DNA of 64,000 bases, taken from an uncultured Muribaculaceae bacterium (GTDB lineage Bacteria; Bacteroidota; Bacteroidia; Bacteroidales; Muribaculaceae). The position numbers were made by a program, and so were the translations under genes. The first letter of the stretch is position 1, and each line of letters starts with the position of its first letter. The notes under the pieces are model-generated. The model was given only the letters and a program-made list of their open reading frames with translations, did not search any database and was not told where the DNA came from. The stretch is taken from assembly GCA_910579035.1 (NCBI GenBank), contig CAJTSR010000016.1:1-64000 (forward strand). The letters are read 5' to 3'. Below are positions 49,242 to 57,225 of the stretch, piece by piece.

Positions 49242-51053
49242 ATGGCACGACACGAGAAATCAGCAGAACTTAAAGAAAAGATTGCTATCCTGCCCGATAC
49301 GCCGGGAGTGTATATGTACTTCGACTCCGAGGGCAGGGTTATATACGTAGGCAAGGCCAAGAACCTCAAGCGCAGGGTGTCGTCGTACTTCAACCGCACC
49401 CACGACGTGCTGCGTACCAATATACTGGTGCGCAACATAGCCGACATGAAGTACATAGTGGTGCCCACCGAGCAGGACGCCCTTAATCTTGAAAATTCGA
49501 TGATTAAGGAGTACAAGCCCCGCTACAACGTGCTGCTCAAAGACGATAAGTCCTATCCTTGGATCGTGGTTACCAACGAGATGTACCCTCGCGTGTTCCT
49601 CACCCGGCAGCATATACGCGACGGTTCGCGCTACTACGGGCCGTATACCAATACTTCGGTGGCGCGCACGGTGCTCGAACTTATAGGCAAGCTCTATCCG
49701 GTGCGCACATGCCGCATACCGATAACGCCAGAGTACATATCGCGTGGCAAGGGGCGCCTGTGCCTGCAATACCATATCAAGAAGTGCCGTGGTTGCTGCA
49801 CCGGCGACATCGACCATAAGACTTACAACGGCTATATCGACCGCATAAGGCAGATTCTGCGAGGAGAAACGCAGGAGCTTATGGCCTATCTCCGCGATGA
49901 GATGGCGCGGCTGTCGGAGGAGCTGAGATTCGAGGAGGCGCAGGAGCTTAAGGAGAGCTATCGCCTGATTGAGAATTATCGCTCGAAAAGCGTTATTGTG
50001 AGTCAGACCATAAACGACATAGATGTGTTCGGTTTCGACGACGACGGCAGCAACGAGGTGTATGTCAACTATATGCACGTGCGCCGTGGCGCCGTGGTGC
50101 GTAGCGTGACGCTGCGCTACCGCCGCTCGCTTGAGGAAAGCCGTGCCCAGCTGCTGGGATACGCGATGGAAGAAATCCGCCAGTCGCTCGGCGCGGTGTT
50201 CGACGAGGTGGTGGTGGCCGAGGCTCCCGAGATAGAGATGACCGGTGTAACATTTACCATACCCCGGCGTGGCGACAAGGCCAAGCTTCTGGAGGTGTCG
50301 GAGCGCAATGCGCGGCAGAACCGCCTCGACGACCTCAAACACCTCGAGCGGCACAATCCCGAAGAGCGCACCGACCGCCTGCTCGAACGAATGAAAGCCG
50401 ATTTCCGCCTTTCCGAGCTGCCCCGCCACATAGAGTGCTTCGATAATTCCAATATACAGGGAACGAACCCGGTGGCGTCGTGCGTGGTGTTTCGCGACGG
50501 ACGCCCGGCAAAGCGCGATTACCGCCACTTCAATATCAAGACAGTGGAGGGACCCGACGATTTCGCGTCGATGAAGGAGGTGCTCACGCGGCGCTATACC
50601 CGCCTGATGCAGGAGGGGCAGTCCTTGCCTCAGCTCATAGTGGTGGACGGCGGCAAGGGGCAGCTCAGCTCGGCTGTAGAGGCTCTTGAGGAGATAGGGC
50701 TGAGAGGCACCATAGCGGTTGTGGGCATAGCGAAGCGTCTGGAGGAGATTTATTTTCCGGGCGACAGTGTGCCGCTGTATATCGACAAAAATTCGGAAAC
50801 GCTGCGCGTGGTGCAGCATATGCGCGACGAGGCGCATCGCTTCGGCATCACGCACCACCGCAACCGGCGCAGCAAGGGGCAGATAGTCGGAGCGCTCGAC
50901 GGCATCAAGGGCATCGGCCCCAAGACTGCCGAACAGCTCCTGCAGCATTTCAAGAGCGTTAAGCGCCTGCGCGAAGCCCCGGAATCGGAAATATCCGCTC
51001 TCATAGGCCCGGCAAAGACTGCCCTCCTCCTGGCAGGCCTCGGCTCTGATTAG
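49242..51053 (+). CDS. uvrC: Excinuclease ABC subunit C
   Basis: 603 residues from ATG 49242. GIY-YIG nuclease domain (about 17-95; PGVYMYFDSEGRVIYVGKAK), UvrB-interacting UVR motif (about 205-240), RNase H-like endonuclease domain (FDNSNIQGTNPVASCVVF, VVDGGKGQLSSA) and C-terminal helix-hairpin-helix (IKGIGPKTAEQLLQHF). Makes the dual incisions of nucleotide-excision repair with UvrA/UvrB. Complete family layout. The upstream frame (to 49152) is non-homologous and rejected. Confidence 0.96.
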   Translation: MARHEKSAELKEKIAILPDTPGVYMYFDSEGRVIYVGKAKNLKRRVSSYFNRTHDVLRTNILVRNIADMKYIVVPTEQDALNLENSMIKEYKPRYNVLLKDDKSYPWIVVTNEMYPRVFLTRQHIRDGSRYYGPYTNTSVARTVLELIGKLYPVRTCRIPITPEYISRGKGRLCLQYHIKKCRGCCTGDIDHKTYNGYIDRIRQILRGETQELMAYLRDEMARLSEELRFEEAQELKESYRLIENYRSKSVIVSQTINDIDVFGFDDDGSNEVYVNYMHVRRGAVVRSVTLRYRRSLEESRAQLLGYAMEEIRQSLGAVFDEVVVAEAPEIEMTGVTFTIPRRGDKAKLLEVSERNARQNRLDDLKHLERHNPEERTDRLLERMKADFRLSELPRHIECFDNSNIQGTNPVASCVVFRDGRPAKRDYRHFNIKTVEGPDDFASMKEVLTRRYTRLMQEGQSLPQLIVVDGGKGQLSSAVEALEEIGLRGTIAVVGIAKRLEEIYFPGDSVPLYIDKNSETLRVVQHMRDEAHRFGITHHRNRRSKGQIVGALDGIKGIGPKTAEQLLQHFKSVKRLREAPESEISALIGPAKTALLLAGLGSD

Positions 51054-51074
51054 GGACTTTAAGGTTGCTTAATT

Positions 51075-51106
51075 TTTGGTGGAGTGGGATTAAGGCTGTA
51101 TCTTTG
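51075..51106 (+). promoter_or_regulatory. Promoter directly abutting a start codon
   Basis: TTTG (51075-51078) - 20 nt - TATCTTTG (51099-51106), both boxes ideal. The ATG at 51111 begins 4 nt later, so the transcript would start at or within about 3 nt of the initiation codon. Confidence 0.65.
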
Positions 51107-51110
51107 TGGT

Positions 51111-51668
51111 ATGAAGAAAAAAACGATATGGGATATGGGGCGCCCTACTGTCGAGGAATTCAAGGCTGCCGACAAGATGCCGGTGGCCGTGGTGCTCGAC
51201 AATGTGCGCTCGCTCAATAATATTGGCGCTATTTTTCGCACGTGCGATGCTTTCGCTGTGCGCGAGGTGGTGCTTTGCGGTATTTCGGCCACACCCCCGT
51301 CGGCCGAGATTCATAAAACCGCTCTCGGTGCCGAAAATTCCGTGGCATGGCGTTATTTCGCCGATACGGCAGAGGCTATAGATTCCCTGAAGGCAGAGGG
51401 CTACAAGCTTGTGTGCCTGGAGCAGGTGCAGGGCAGCGTGAGCCTTGAGGCTTTTCGTCCTGAATCCGACTCGATGTACGCTCTTGTGCTTGGCAACGAG
51501 GTCGACGGCGTGGCGCAGACTGTGGTCGACCGGGCCGACATATGCCTCGAAATTCCGCAGAGCGGCACCAAGCATTCGCTTAACGTGTCGGTATCGGCCG
51601 GTGTGGCGCTTTGGAAATTCTACGAACGTCTTTCTCTTTTACCTCATTCCACATTTCCTGAAAAATGA
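51111..51668 (+). CDS. TrmH/SpoU-family RNA 2'-O-methyltransferase
   Basis: 185 residues from ATG 51111. SPOUT motifs 1-3: NNIGAIFRTCDAF (motif 1, catalytic Arg), ALVLGNEVDGV (motif 2) and SLNVSVSAGVALW (motif 3). Short form without the N-terminal substrate domain, so a tRNA or rRNA ribose methylase of unknown site. The LD-carboxypeptidase start overlaps its stop by 4 nt (ATGA). Confidence 0.9.
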   Translation: MKKKTIWDMGRPTVEEFKAADKMPVAVVLDNVRSLNNIGAIFRTCDAFAVREVVLCGISATPPSAEIHKTALGAENSVAWRYFADTAEAIDSLKAEGYKLVCLEQVQGSVSLEAFRPESDSMYALVLGNEVDGVAQTVVDRADICLEIPQSGTKHSLNVSVSAGVALWKFYERLSLLPHSTFPEK

Positions 51669-52576
51669 AAAACATCACATTTCCGCGCCCGTTGAAAAAG
51701 GGCGACAAGATAGCAATATGTTCTCCTGCCGGATATATAGCCAAGGAGAAGGTGGAAGGAGCCGTGCGCCAGTTGCGCCGGCAGGGCTGGGAGCCCGTGG
51801 TGATGCCTCACGCGCTTGGCCGCTGGGGGCACTACAGCGGCACTCCCGAAGAGCGCTACTCCGACATGGCTGCGGCATTGACCGACCCCGAGGTGCGGGC
51901 CGTGCTTTGTTCGCGCGGCGGTTATGGCGTGGTCCATATCATGGACGACCTCGCCAAGCTGCCTTTGGCCGACGATCCGAAGTGGGTTATAGGCTTCTCC
52001 GACATATCGGCGCTACACGCGCTGATGGCTTCCAAGGGGATAGCAAGCATACACTCGCCGATGGCCGCCCAGATTATGAAGGGAGAATCCGATGTTGACA
52101 CGGCGTCACTGTTCGGCATATTGCGCGGCGAGCGTCCGGCATATGTGTTCCCCGGCCACGACTACGACCGCTACGGCATAGCCACCGGCACCTTGCTTGG
52201 AGGCAACCTCGCCGTTCTTGCCGAACTGATAAACACGCCCTACGACATACTGCGGCCCGACACAATCCTTTTCCTCGAGGACGTGTCGGAACCGATATAT
52301 AAGATCGAGAGAATTTTCTACCAGCTTCGCCTGAGCGGCGTTCTCGGCAAGGTTCGCGGTCTTATTGTGGGGCAGTTTACCGAGTATAAGCCCGACGACA
52401 ACTATGCCGACATGGAAACTATGATACGCGACCTTGTGGCGCCCTATTCATACCCGGTGGCCTTCAATGTGCCCTGCGGACATGTGGACCACAACATACC
52501 GCTGATAGAGTCGGCCAAGGTTACGCTCAAGGTAAGCCCCTCAGGCTCGAACAGCATTATTTTCCACCGTTCGTAG
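51665..52576 (+). CDS. LD-carboxypeptidase (S66 family)
   Basis: 303 residues, cytoplasmic (no signal). Nucleophile Ser in CSRGGYGVV (about 78-86), Glu in FLEDVSEP and His in CGHVDHNIPL make the S66 catalytic set. It trims the terminal D-Ala from cytoplasmic muramoyl tetrapeptides in cell-wall recycling. Co-transcribed with the methyltransferase just upstream. Its last 20 nt overlap the convergent peptide gene at 52557-52700. Confidence 0.92.
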   Translation: MKNITFPRPLKKGDKIAICSPAGYIAKEKVEGAVRQLRRQGWEPVVMPHALGRWGHYSGTPEERYSDMAAALTDPEVRAVLCSRGGYGVVHIMDDLAKLPLADDPKWVIGFSDISALHALMASKGIASIHSPMAAQIMKGESDVDTASLFGILRGERPAYVFPGHDYDRYGIATGTLLGGNLAVLAELINTPYDILRPDTILFLEDVSEPIYKIERIFYQLRLSGVLGKVRGLIVGQFTEYKPDDNYADMETMIRDLVAPYSYPVAFNVPCGHVDHNIPLIESAKVTLKVSPSGSNSIIFHRS

Positions 52577-52700
52577 GCAGGTCTTCAGGCTTTGCCTGAA
52601 GTGGCGTGTGCGAGTCGGCAGTCTTGAAGTGGAGGTTGTTCATTTCCATTGGCGACAGGCGGCGCGCGCCTTCTATCTTTACTCTTGGTATTGTCTTCAT
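52557..52700 (-). CDS. 47-residue peptide, RiPP/bacteriocin-precursor-like (too short for normal ORF calls)
   Basis: ATG 52700 overlaps the VKOR gene's TGA as ATGA, a classic coupled start, and the frame ends at TAA 52557. The peptide is MKTIPRVKIEGARRLSPMEM followed by NNLHFKTADSHTP... ending in PTNGGK. The positive N-terminus and the LSPMEMNNL motif recall leader regions of Bacteroidetes natural-product precursors (L-S-x-x-E-M-x-x-L/I). No radical SAM or other modifying enzyme is nearby. Co-transcription with a C39-like/VKOR protein and thioredoxin supports a secreted, maybe disulfide-free, peptide system, but the peptide itself has no Cys. Function unknown. Confidence 0.6.
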   Translation of the reverse strand: MKTIPRVKIEGARRLSPMEMNNLHFKTADSHTPLQAKPEDLPTNGGK

Positions 52701-53710
52701 TCGTCTTCAGTATTTTTGTCAAACAATGGCGTCACGGCGTTGATAGCCAGCAATGCGGCTACGTATGAGGCGCAGAGTATGGCAAACTCCGTGTGCAACG
52801 GGAAGGAATGGGCAAACCAGCCACCGCATATATAGCATAGCAGCGATGCCCACAGGCAGCCTTGGGTGATAAGGCATAGCGTGCACCACGCTTTGGCACG
52901 GTATTTCTGATACCACACGCTCCAGAAGGAGAACGGACAGCAGCAGGCGTTGACCAAGGCCAGATAGCCGATGTATTGGGGAAATACAAGCAGGCAGGCA
53001 AGGCTGACGCCGAAGTAGCTGAATCCGACCTCGCTCCAGCCGAAAAGTCCGAAGAATTTCGACGCCTTTGTCGATAGTACCGTGCCGCAGCCGGTGCGGT
53101 CGATAAGGCCGCAGATTTTGTCGGCTCTGTCGGAGTGTATGTTTAGGGATTTCAGCACTAACTCGTATGTGACGAACAGCCCGGAGGCGTTTATAAGCGT
53201 GAGGAGCACTGTGGTCACATGCGAGTATATGCCGTTGGAAATGAACAGATAGAGGAATATAAAGGCAGATGCGGCAATCAGCACCCATTTCTTCGACCTT
53301 TGGGCAAGGTCGAATAGGCTGTGCCTGCAATAGCACGGTTCGGCCGAGCCGGGGCCGGGATAGGCTATGAGTGCCACTCCGCTCCAGCCGTCGATAAAGT
53401 CGGCGCGCTTTATGGCGAGAGCCTTGTGGCCGATGCCGTCGTCGACTGTGCATTCTTCGCCCGTCTTCTGTCTTACTATTACGAATGTTTCTCCGAACCG
53501 GGCAAGAAACGGCACGGGCAGCTCGCCGAGAGCCTTTTCCTTGTCGGGCACCTCTATGGCCTCGTTGGCGATGCCGTAGCGTTCGAGCAACTTTGAGAAG
53601 CCGAACAGCGACCGGAATGTCATATGCTCGAATTGCGAGTCGGAGTACTCCCGGGTGTGGGGTACTCCGAGTTCGGCCAGAAAGTCTGTGAATATGCTTG
53701 TAGGTGCCAT
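52697..53710 (-). CDS. VKOR-family membrane protein with C39-like N-terminal domain
   Basis: 337 residues from ATG 53710. Residues 1 to about 120 have the fold pattern of a C39-type peptidase domain (bacteriocin-processing), but the usual Cys near residue 15 is absent (HTREYSDSQFEHM), so it is probably not a protease. Membrane helices begin about 140. The VKOR part has the paired cysteines CGLIDRTGC (about 199-207) and the active-site CTLC (about 281-284). VKOR oxidises thiols to quinones and re-oxidises thioredoxin-like partners; a thioredoxin is encoded 14 nt upstream. Confidence 0.82.
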   Translation of the reverse strand: MAPTSIFTDFLAELGVPHTREYSDSQFEHMTFRSLFGFSKLLERYGIANEAIEVPDKEKALGELPVPFLARFGETFVIVRQKTGEECTVDDGIGHKALAIKRADFIDGWSGVALIAYPGPGSAEPCYCRHSLFDLAQRSKKWVLIAASAFIFLYLFISNGIYSHVTTVLLTLINASGLFVTYELVLKSLNIHSDRADKICGLIDRTGCGTVLSTKASKFFGLFGWSEVGFSYFGVSLACLLVFPQYIGYLALVNACCCPFSFWSVWYQKYRAKAWCTLCLITQGCLWASLLCYICGGWFAHSFPLHTEFAILCASYVAALLAINAVTPLFDKNTEDE

Positions 53711-53724
53711 CACAGCCTCCCTGT

Positions 53725-54024
53725 TCAGTTCATAAACTGTTGCAGCTTCTGTAGAAGCACGTTGCCGTCAATCTCGCCGCTGAATCTCCAGACTGGTTCG
53801 CCGTCGCGGTAGATGATGAAGGTGGGTGTCGAATCAACGTTTACGGATTCTGCCACGGCTTCTTCCTTATCGATGTCGAGCTGGTATATCTCGGCCGAGT
53901 CGCCTATGAGTTCGCGTATCTGGGCTATCACGGGCATCATGCGCCGGCAGTGCGAGCACCATGTGGCATAGAATTCAACCATTACCACGCGCGATGCGTT
54001 CACGAGGTCTTTATAATCTGTCAT
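53725..54024 (-). CDS. Thioredoxin-like protein
   Basis: 99 residues from ATG 54024. Active site WCSHC (residues about 22-26, MVEFYATWCSHCRRMMP) and cis-Pro in STPTFIIYRDG. Complete small thioredoxin fold, no signal peptide, so cytoplasmic unless exported otherwise. It immediately precedes the VKOR-C39-like gene, forming a redox pair. A hairpin (54029-54062) lies between the upstream DUF1573 gene and this one. Confidence 0.9.
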   Translation of the reverse strand: MTDYKDLVNASRVVMVEFYATWCSHCRRMMPVIAQIRELIGDSAEIYQLDIDKEEAVAESVNVDSTPTFIIYRDGEPVWRFSGEIDGNVLLQKLQQFMN

Positions 54025-54028
54025 ATAT

Positions 54029-54062
54029 GCGTTTTTTATTTGGTTATGATTATAAAAAACGC
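54029..54062 (-). terminator. Hairpin upstream of the thioredoxin gene
   Basis: Perfect 11-bp inverted repeat GCGTTTTTTAT (54029-54039) / ATAAAAAACGC (54052-54062), 4 nt before the ATG. Could be a terminator of the DUF1573 transcript or a leader structure. Confidence 0.45.
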
Positions 54063-54087
54063 GATGGCAGCGCCTAAGGTTCACTAA

Positions 54088-54113
54088 GAGGGTGTTTCAT
54101 AATATCTGTTAAA
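54088..54113. mobile_element. 26-bp solitary MITE end supplying the DUF1573 stop codon
   Basis: GAGGGTGTTTCATAATATCT continuing to GTTAAA, identical to the terminus of the 334/335-bp element, flanked on the left by TAA (54085-54087). The rest of the element is missing. The TTA at 54109-54111 inside it is the stop codon of the DUF1573 gene. Confidence 0.7.
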
Positions 54114-55188
54114 TCCCTCTCAGAGTGCCGACAGCCCTTATTGTCTGCACGGGGTTGGCAGGGTCGTTGCTTATGAGCGATATGCGGGCGTTGAGAAGCG
54201 CGCCGGGCAGCTTTGAGGCTTCGGCGGTGATGGTTATGGTGGCTTTTTTCCCGGGTTTTATGGTCTTGGTGTCGGCTGTGGCGCTCACTCCTTTGTCGGC
54301 GGTGTACACGCGGCGTATGTGCAGAGGCGATTTTCCGGCATTGCTGATCTCCACTGTGCGCGACACCGTGCCTGATGCGGGAAGCTCTCCGAAATCAGCA
54401 CTCGGACTTTCTATTCTCAGCACGGGGGCTTTCTGCAGCTGCTTGGGCGTCAGTTTGGAGAAGTCTTCGTTGACGATGGCTGTGAGGGGCAGCGGGCATA
54501 TGGTCGATGACAGCGGATCGGCCGACACATAGAGCGTGTCGGAAACAAGGCCGTAGAGCGGACATTTGTCGGAACGGAAGTACAGTATAAGCGAACACTG
54601 TTCGCCCGGCGCTACTTTCTCAGGCGCTACCGATGCCTCTACATATGGAGGGAGATTGGAAACGGAGGGCGATATCGAGTCGTGCGAGCTGTTGTATGCT
54701 TTTACAAAGAGGGTGCGGAGCTGCCCTTTGAGCACTTCTCCCATCATGGCGCCTCCGCGTTCGAGCCGCAGCCACTTGGAGCATTCCACAGGGTATTGCC
54801 GTCCCACGCTCGCGGCCGAGCCTACCACGGTGCCGTATACCTGCAGTTTCTGGCGCGAATCGGGATAGCTGAGGTCGACGGCTACATATTTGCTGAAGCG
54901 TCCCGGGCGCCCTGCCGGGTCGTAGGTCACACGCACCGATGCCGTGTCGCCGGGCAGTACCGGCTCGCGGGAGTATTCAGGCGCGGTGCAGCCGCACGAC
55001 GCCCTCGCCGCCGTGATAGCCACAGCGTCGGTACCCGTGTTCACAAATCGGAAAACGGTGCTTACCGGCCCGGTGTCTTCGTCGAATGCTCCGAAATTAT
55101 GCTCTGTTTCAAGCCAATTTACGGAATTGGAAGCCGAGGCTCCGAGTATGGCGCATAATGCGACGGCTGCTGCAAATATTCGTTTCAT
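54109..55188 (-). CDS. DUF1573 periplasmic protein
   Basis: 359 residues with a signal peptide (1 to about 19). Several Ig-like beta-sandwich repeats: HNFGAFDEDTGPVSTVFRF opens the DUF1573 domain, and ADFGELPASGTVSRTVEIS opens a second near residue 265. Conserved family Cys pair in ASCGCTAPEYSREPVLPGD (about 64-66). Function unknown, envelope. Its final codons (RGI-stop) run into a solitary MITE end, so its natural C-terminus may have been altered by a few residues. Confidence 0.85.
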   Translation of the reverse strand: MKRIFAAAVALCAILGASASNSVNWLETEHNFGAFDEDTGPVSTVFRFVNTGTDAVAITAARASCGCTAPEYSREPVLPGDTASVRVTYDPAGRPGRFSKYVAVDLSYPDSRQKLQVYGTVVGSAASVGRQYPVECSKWLRLERGGAMMGEVLKGQLRTLFVKAYNSSHDSISPSVSNLPPYVEASVAPEKVAPGEQCSLILYFRSDKCPLYGLVSDTLYVSADPLSSTICPLPLTAIVNEDFSKLTPKQLQKAPVLRIESPSADFGELPASGTVSRTVEISNAGKSPLHIRRVYTADKGVSATADTKTIKPGKKATITITAEASKLPGALLNARISLISNDPANPVQTIRAVGTLRGI

Positions 55189-55231
55189 AATCGTACTATT
55201 AACGTTCGGGGCGGCTCTTTCGTTCGCAATG

Positions 55232-56263
55232 TCAGCTCTCGGCTCCCTCGGGGGCTTCTGAGCGCAGAGGGTAGGTGTTGCGCTGGCGCTCGAAGCTGTC
55301 GGGGTCGCTTTTCAGGGCGAGGCTCAGGGGCAGCGGGTCGAAGCTTCCGGTGATTCCGGCCATGCTCACGGTGACGGCTGGCGCCGGAGGCAGCGGCGCG
55401 TCGATGGTGACGCGCGGAAGCATGAAGAAGGTCGTGATGGCGTCGAGCACTGTCTGTGAGGCGCGTATCTTGCCCTCGCGCGAGTAGCCCGCTATGTGCG
55501 GGGTGGCAATGGCGGCGCGGCGCAGCAGTTCGCGGTCGATGCGAGGTTCGTTTTCCCAGCAGTCCACTATCAGCGGGCCGGCCTGTCCGGCGTCTTTGGC
55601 TGCTACCACGGCCTCGGTGTCGAAAATCTCGCCACGAGCCGTGTTGATGAGTATGGGAGCGCGGCGCAGTTTTGAAAGGAAGGCGGCATCTACCATATGG
55701 AAGGTGGCGTCCTCGCCGGTGCGGGTGAGTGGTGTGTGGAACGTGATTATGTCGCACTCGCGGGCCAGGGTGTCGATGTCGCACCATTGATCGCCTCCTT
55801 CGGCGCGCTGTCGCGGCGGGTCGCACAGCAGCACTTTCATGTCGAGCCCTCTTGCCCAGCGCTCCACGATGGAGCCTACGTGGCCCACGCCCACTATGCC
55901 GATAGTGTGGGAGCTGAGCGGGCGGTTGACGGTCTGCATCAGTGCGCCGAACACATACTGGGCCACGGCTGCGGCGTTGCAGCCCGGCGAGTTTACCACC
56001 GTTATGCCGCGTCGGCGGCAGTACTCGGTATTGATATGGTCGGTGCCTATGGTGGCCGTAGCCACTATCTTGCACTGCGAACGTACCAGCAGGCCTTCGT
56101 CGCAGCGTGTGCGTGTGCGTATTATCATGCCGTCGGCTGTTTCCACGGCCTTGGGGGTGATGTCGGCGGGCGCGATGTAGCGCACGGTGGCGTACGGGTC
56201 GAGCAGTCCGCGCACGAAAGGCACGTTTTCCTCGACAATGATGTTTATATTGCTATTTGGCAT
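55232..56263 (-). CDS. pdxB: 4-phosphoerythronate dehydrogenase
   Basis: 343 residues from ATG 56263; the extension to 56311 is rejected. D-2-hydroxyacid dehydrogenase layout: Rossmann motif GIVGVGHVGSIVERWA (about 119-134), catalytic Arg in NTARGEIFD, Glu, and His in TPHIAGYSREGK. The C-terminal extension after residue about 285 distinguishes PdxB from other 2-hydroxyacid dehydrogenases. It makes the keto acid precursor in pyridoxal phosphate synthesis. It overlaps the upstream membrane-protein gene by 19 nt. Confidence 0.85.
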   Translation of the reverse strand: MPNSNINIIVEENVPFVRGLLDPYATVRYIAPADITPKAVETADGMIIRTRTRCDEGLLVRSQCKIVATATIGTDHINTEYCRRRGITVVNSPGCNAAAVAQYVFGALMQTVNRPLSSHTIGIVGVGHVGSIVERWARGLDMKVLLCDPPRQRAEGGDQWCDIDTLARECDIITFHTPLTRTGEDATFHMVDAAFLSKLRRAPILINTARGEIFDTEAVVAAKDAGQAGPLIVDCWENEPRIDRELLRRAAIATPHIAGYSREGKIRASQTVLDAITTFFMLPRVTIDAPLPPAPAVTVSMAGITGSFDPLPLSLALKSDPDSFERQRNTYPLRSEAPEGAES

Positions 56264-57225
56264 AAGAATAAAGCTACATAGGCGACTATGACGGCCATAA
56301 TTGCGAAACACGATTTCTCCGCGCGGTGCGTGGAAAAATAATGGGCTACCTGCAGCGCCGCGCAGAAATTGAGGAGCGGTATGTAGGACAGCATGTTACG
56401 GAAATCGATGCACATCGCTGCTATGGTGGTGAGCGACAGAAGGGCGAAAACGCCGTTTATGGCGCGTGAGCGGGCATTGTAGGCTATGGTTCGGAGAACG
56501 TTGAGTACGAAGCTGAGCATGGTAAGCAGCGCCGTGAGGCCTACCGTGACAAGCAGCACGAGGGTGTCGTGATGGTCAATCACCGAGAGGACGCTCACGA
56601 ACTGCGGCAGGTGTATGTCGGACGGGCGTATTATTCCGAATCCCATCATAATCCACCACGGGCATACCATGCCGAGGATTGCGGCGGTAAGTGTGCGCCC
56701 GTTGAATATCCGCATCTGCGCGCAGCCTATGAGGAATACGGGCACATACAGCGCGAAGCAGTACTGCGTGGCCGTGAGGAACGACAGTCCGAGGAATATC
56801 AGGAACACGTGGCCCGAAGGGCGCGGGTTGCGGTAGCAGCTGAACAGGAGCATAAGCGCGGCTCCTACCGCCACCGACAGCAATGTGCCGGTATAGAACT
56901 GCACGGCCAGTCCTGGCGTGGCCATCTGCATCACGGCGAACAGCCCGATGTAGAGCCATGTGAGCGAGCGCAGCACGTTGAAGACCTTGCACAGCAGCAC
57001 CATCAGCAGTGTGCACGCGGTCATGCCGGCTATGGCTGCGGCAAAATCGGCCAGAGGGGCCGAGAACCACTCGTTGGCCGAGGGCAGCGCCAGCCCCTTG
57101 TCGCCGGTGAGGCGCATGGGACTGTCGCTGAAAAAATATATGAAAGCGGCGGCAAGCGCCAGCGCGGCCACGGTCAGAGCCGTGCCGCGCGAATGCAGTA
57201 TCCGGGTAGCGATTGCCGCTTTCAT
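56245..57225 (-). CDS. Polytopic membrane protein of unknown function
   Basis: 326 residues with about nine hydrophobic helices (for example 18-33, 68-82, 93-110, 117-133, 143-155). Charged motifs are few. No family recognised; a Bacteroidales-conserved inner-membrane protein is likely, given that it sits between purD (0-nt gap) and pdxB (19-nt overlap) in a compact run. No function assigned. Confidence 0.75.
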   Translation of the reverse strand: MKAAIATRILHSRGTALTVAALALAAAFIYFFSDSPMRLTGDKGLALPSANEWFSAPLADFAAAIAGMTACTLLMVLLCKVFNVLRSLTWLYIGLFAVMQMATPGLAVQFYTGTLLSVAVGAALMLLFSCYRNPRPSGHVFLIFLGLSFLTATQYCFALYVPVFLIGCAQMRIFNGRTLTAAILGMVCPWWIMMGFGIIRPSDIHLPQFVSVLSVIDHHDTLVLLVTVGLTALLTMLSFVLNVLRTIAYNARSRAINGVFALLSLTTIAAMCIDFRNMLSYIPLLNFCAALQVAHYFSTHRAEKSCFAIMAVIVAYVALFLCQIAI

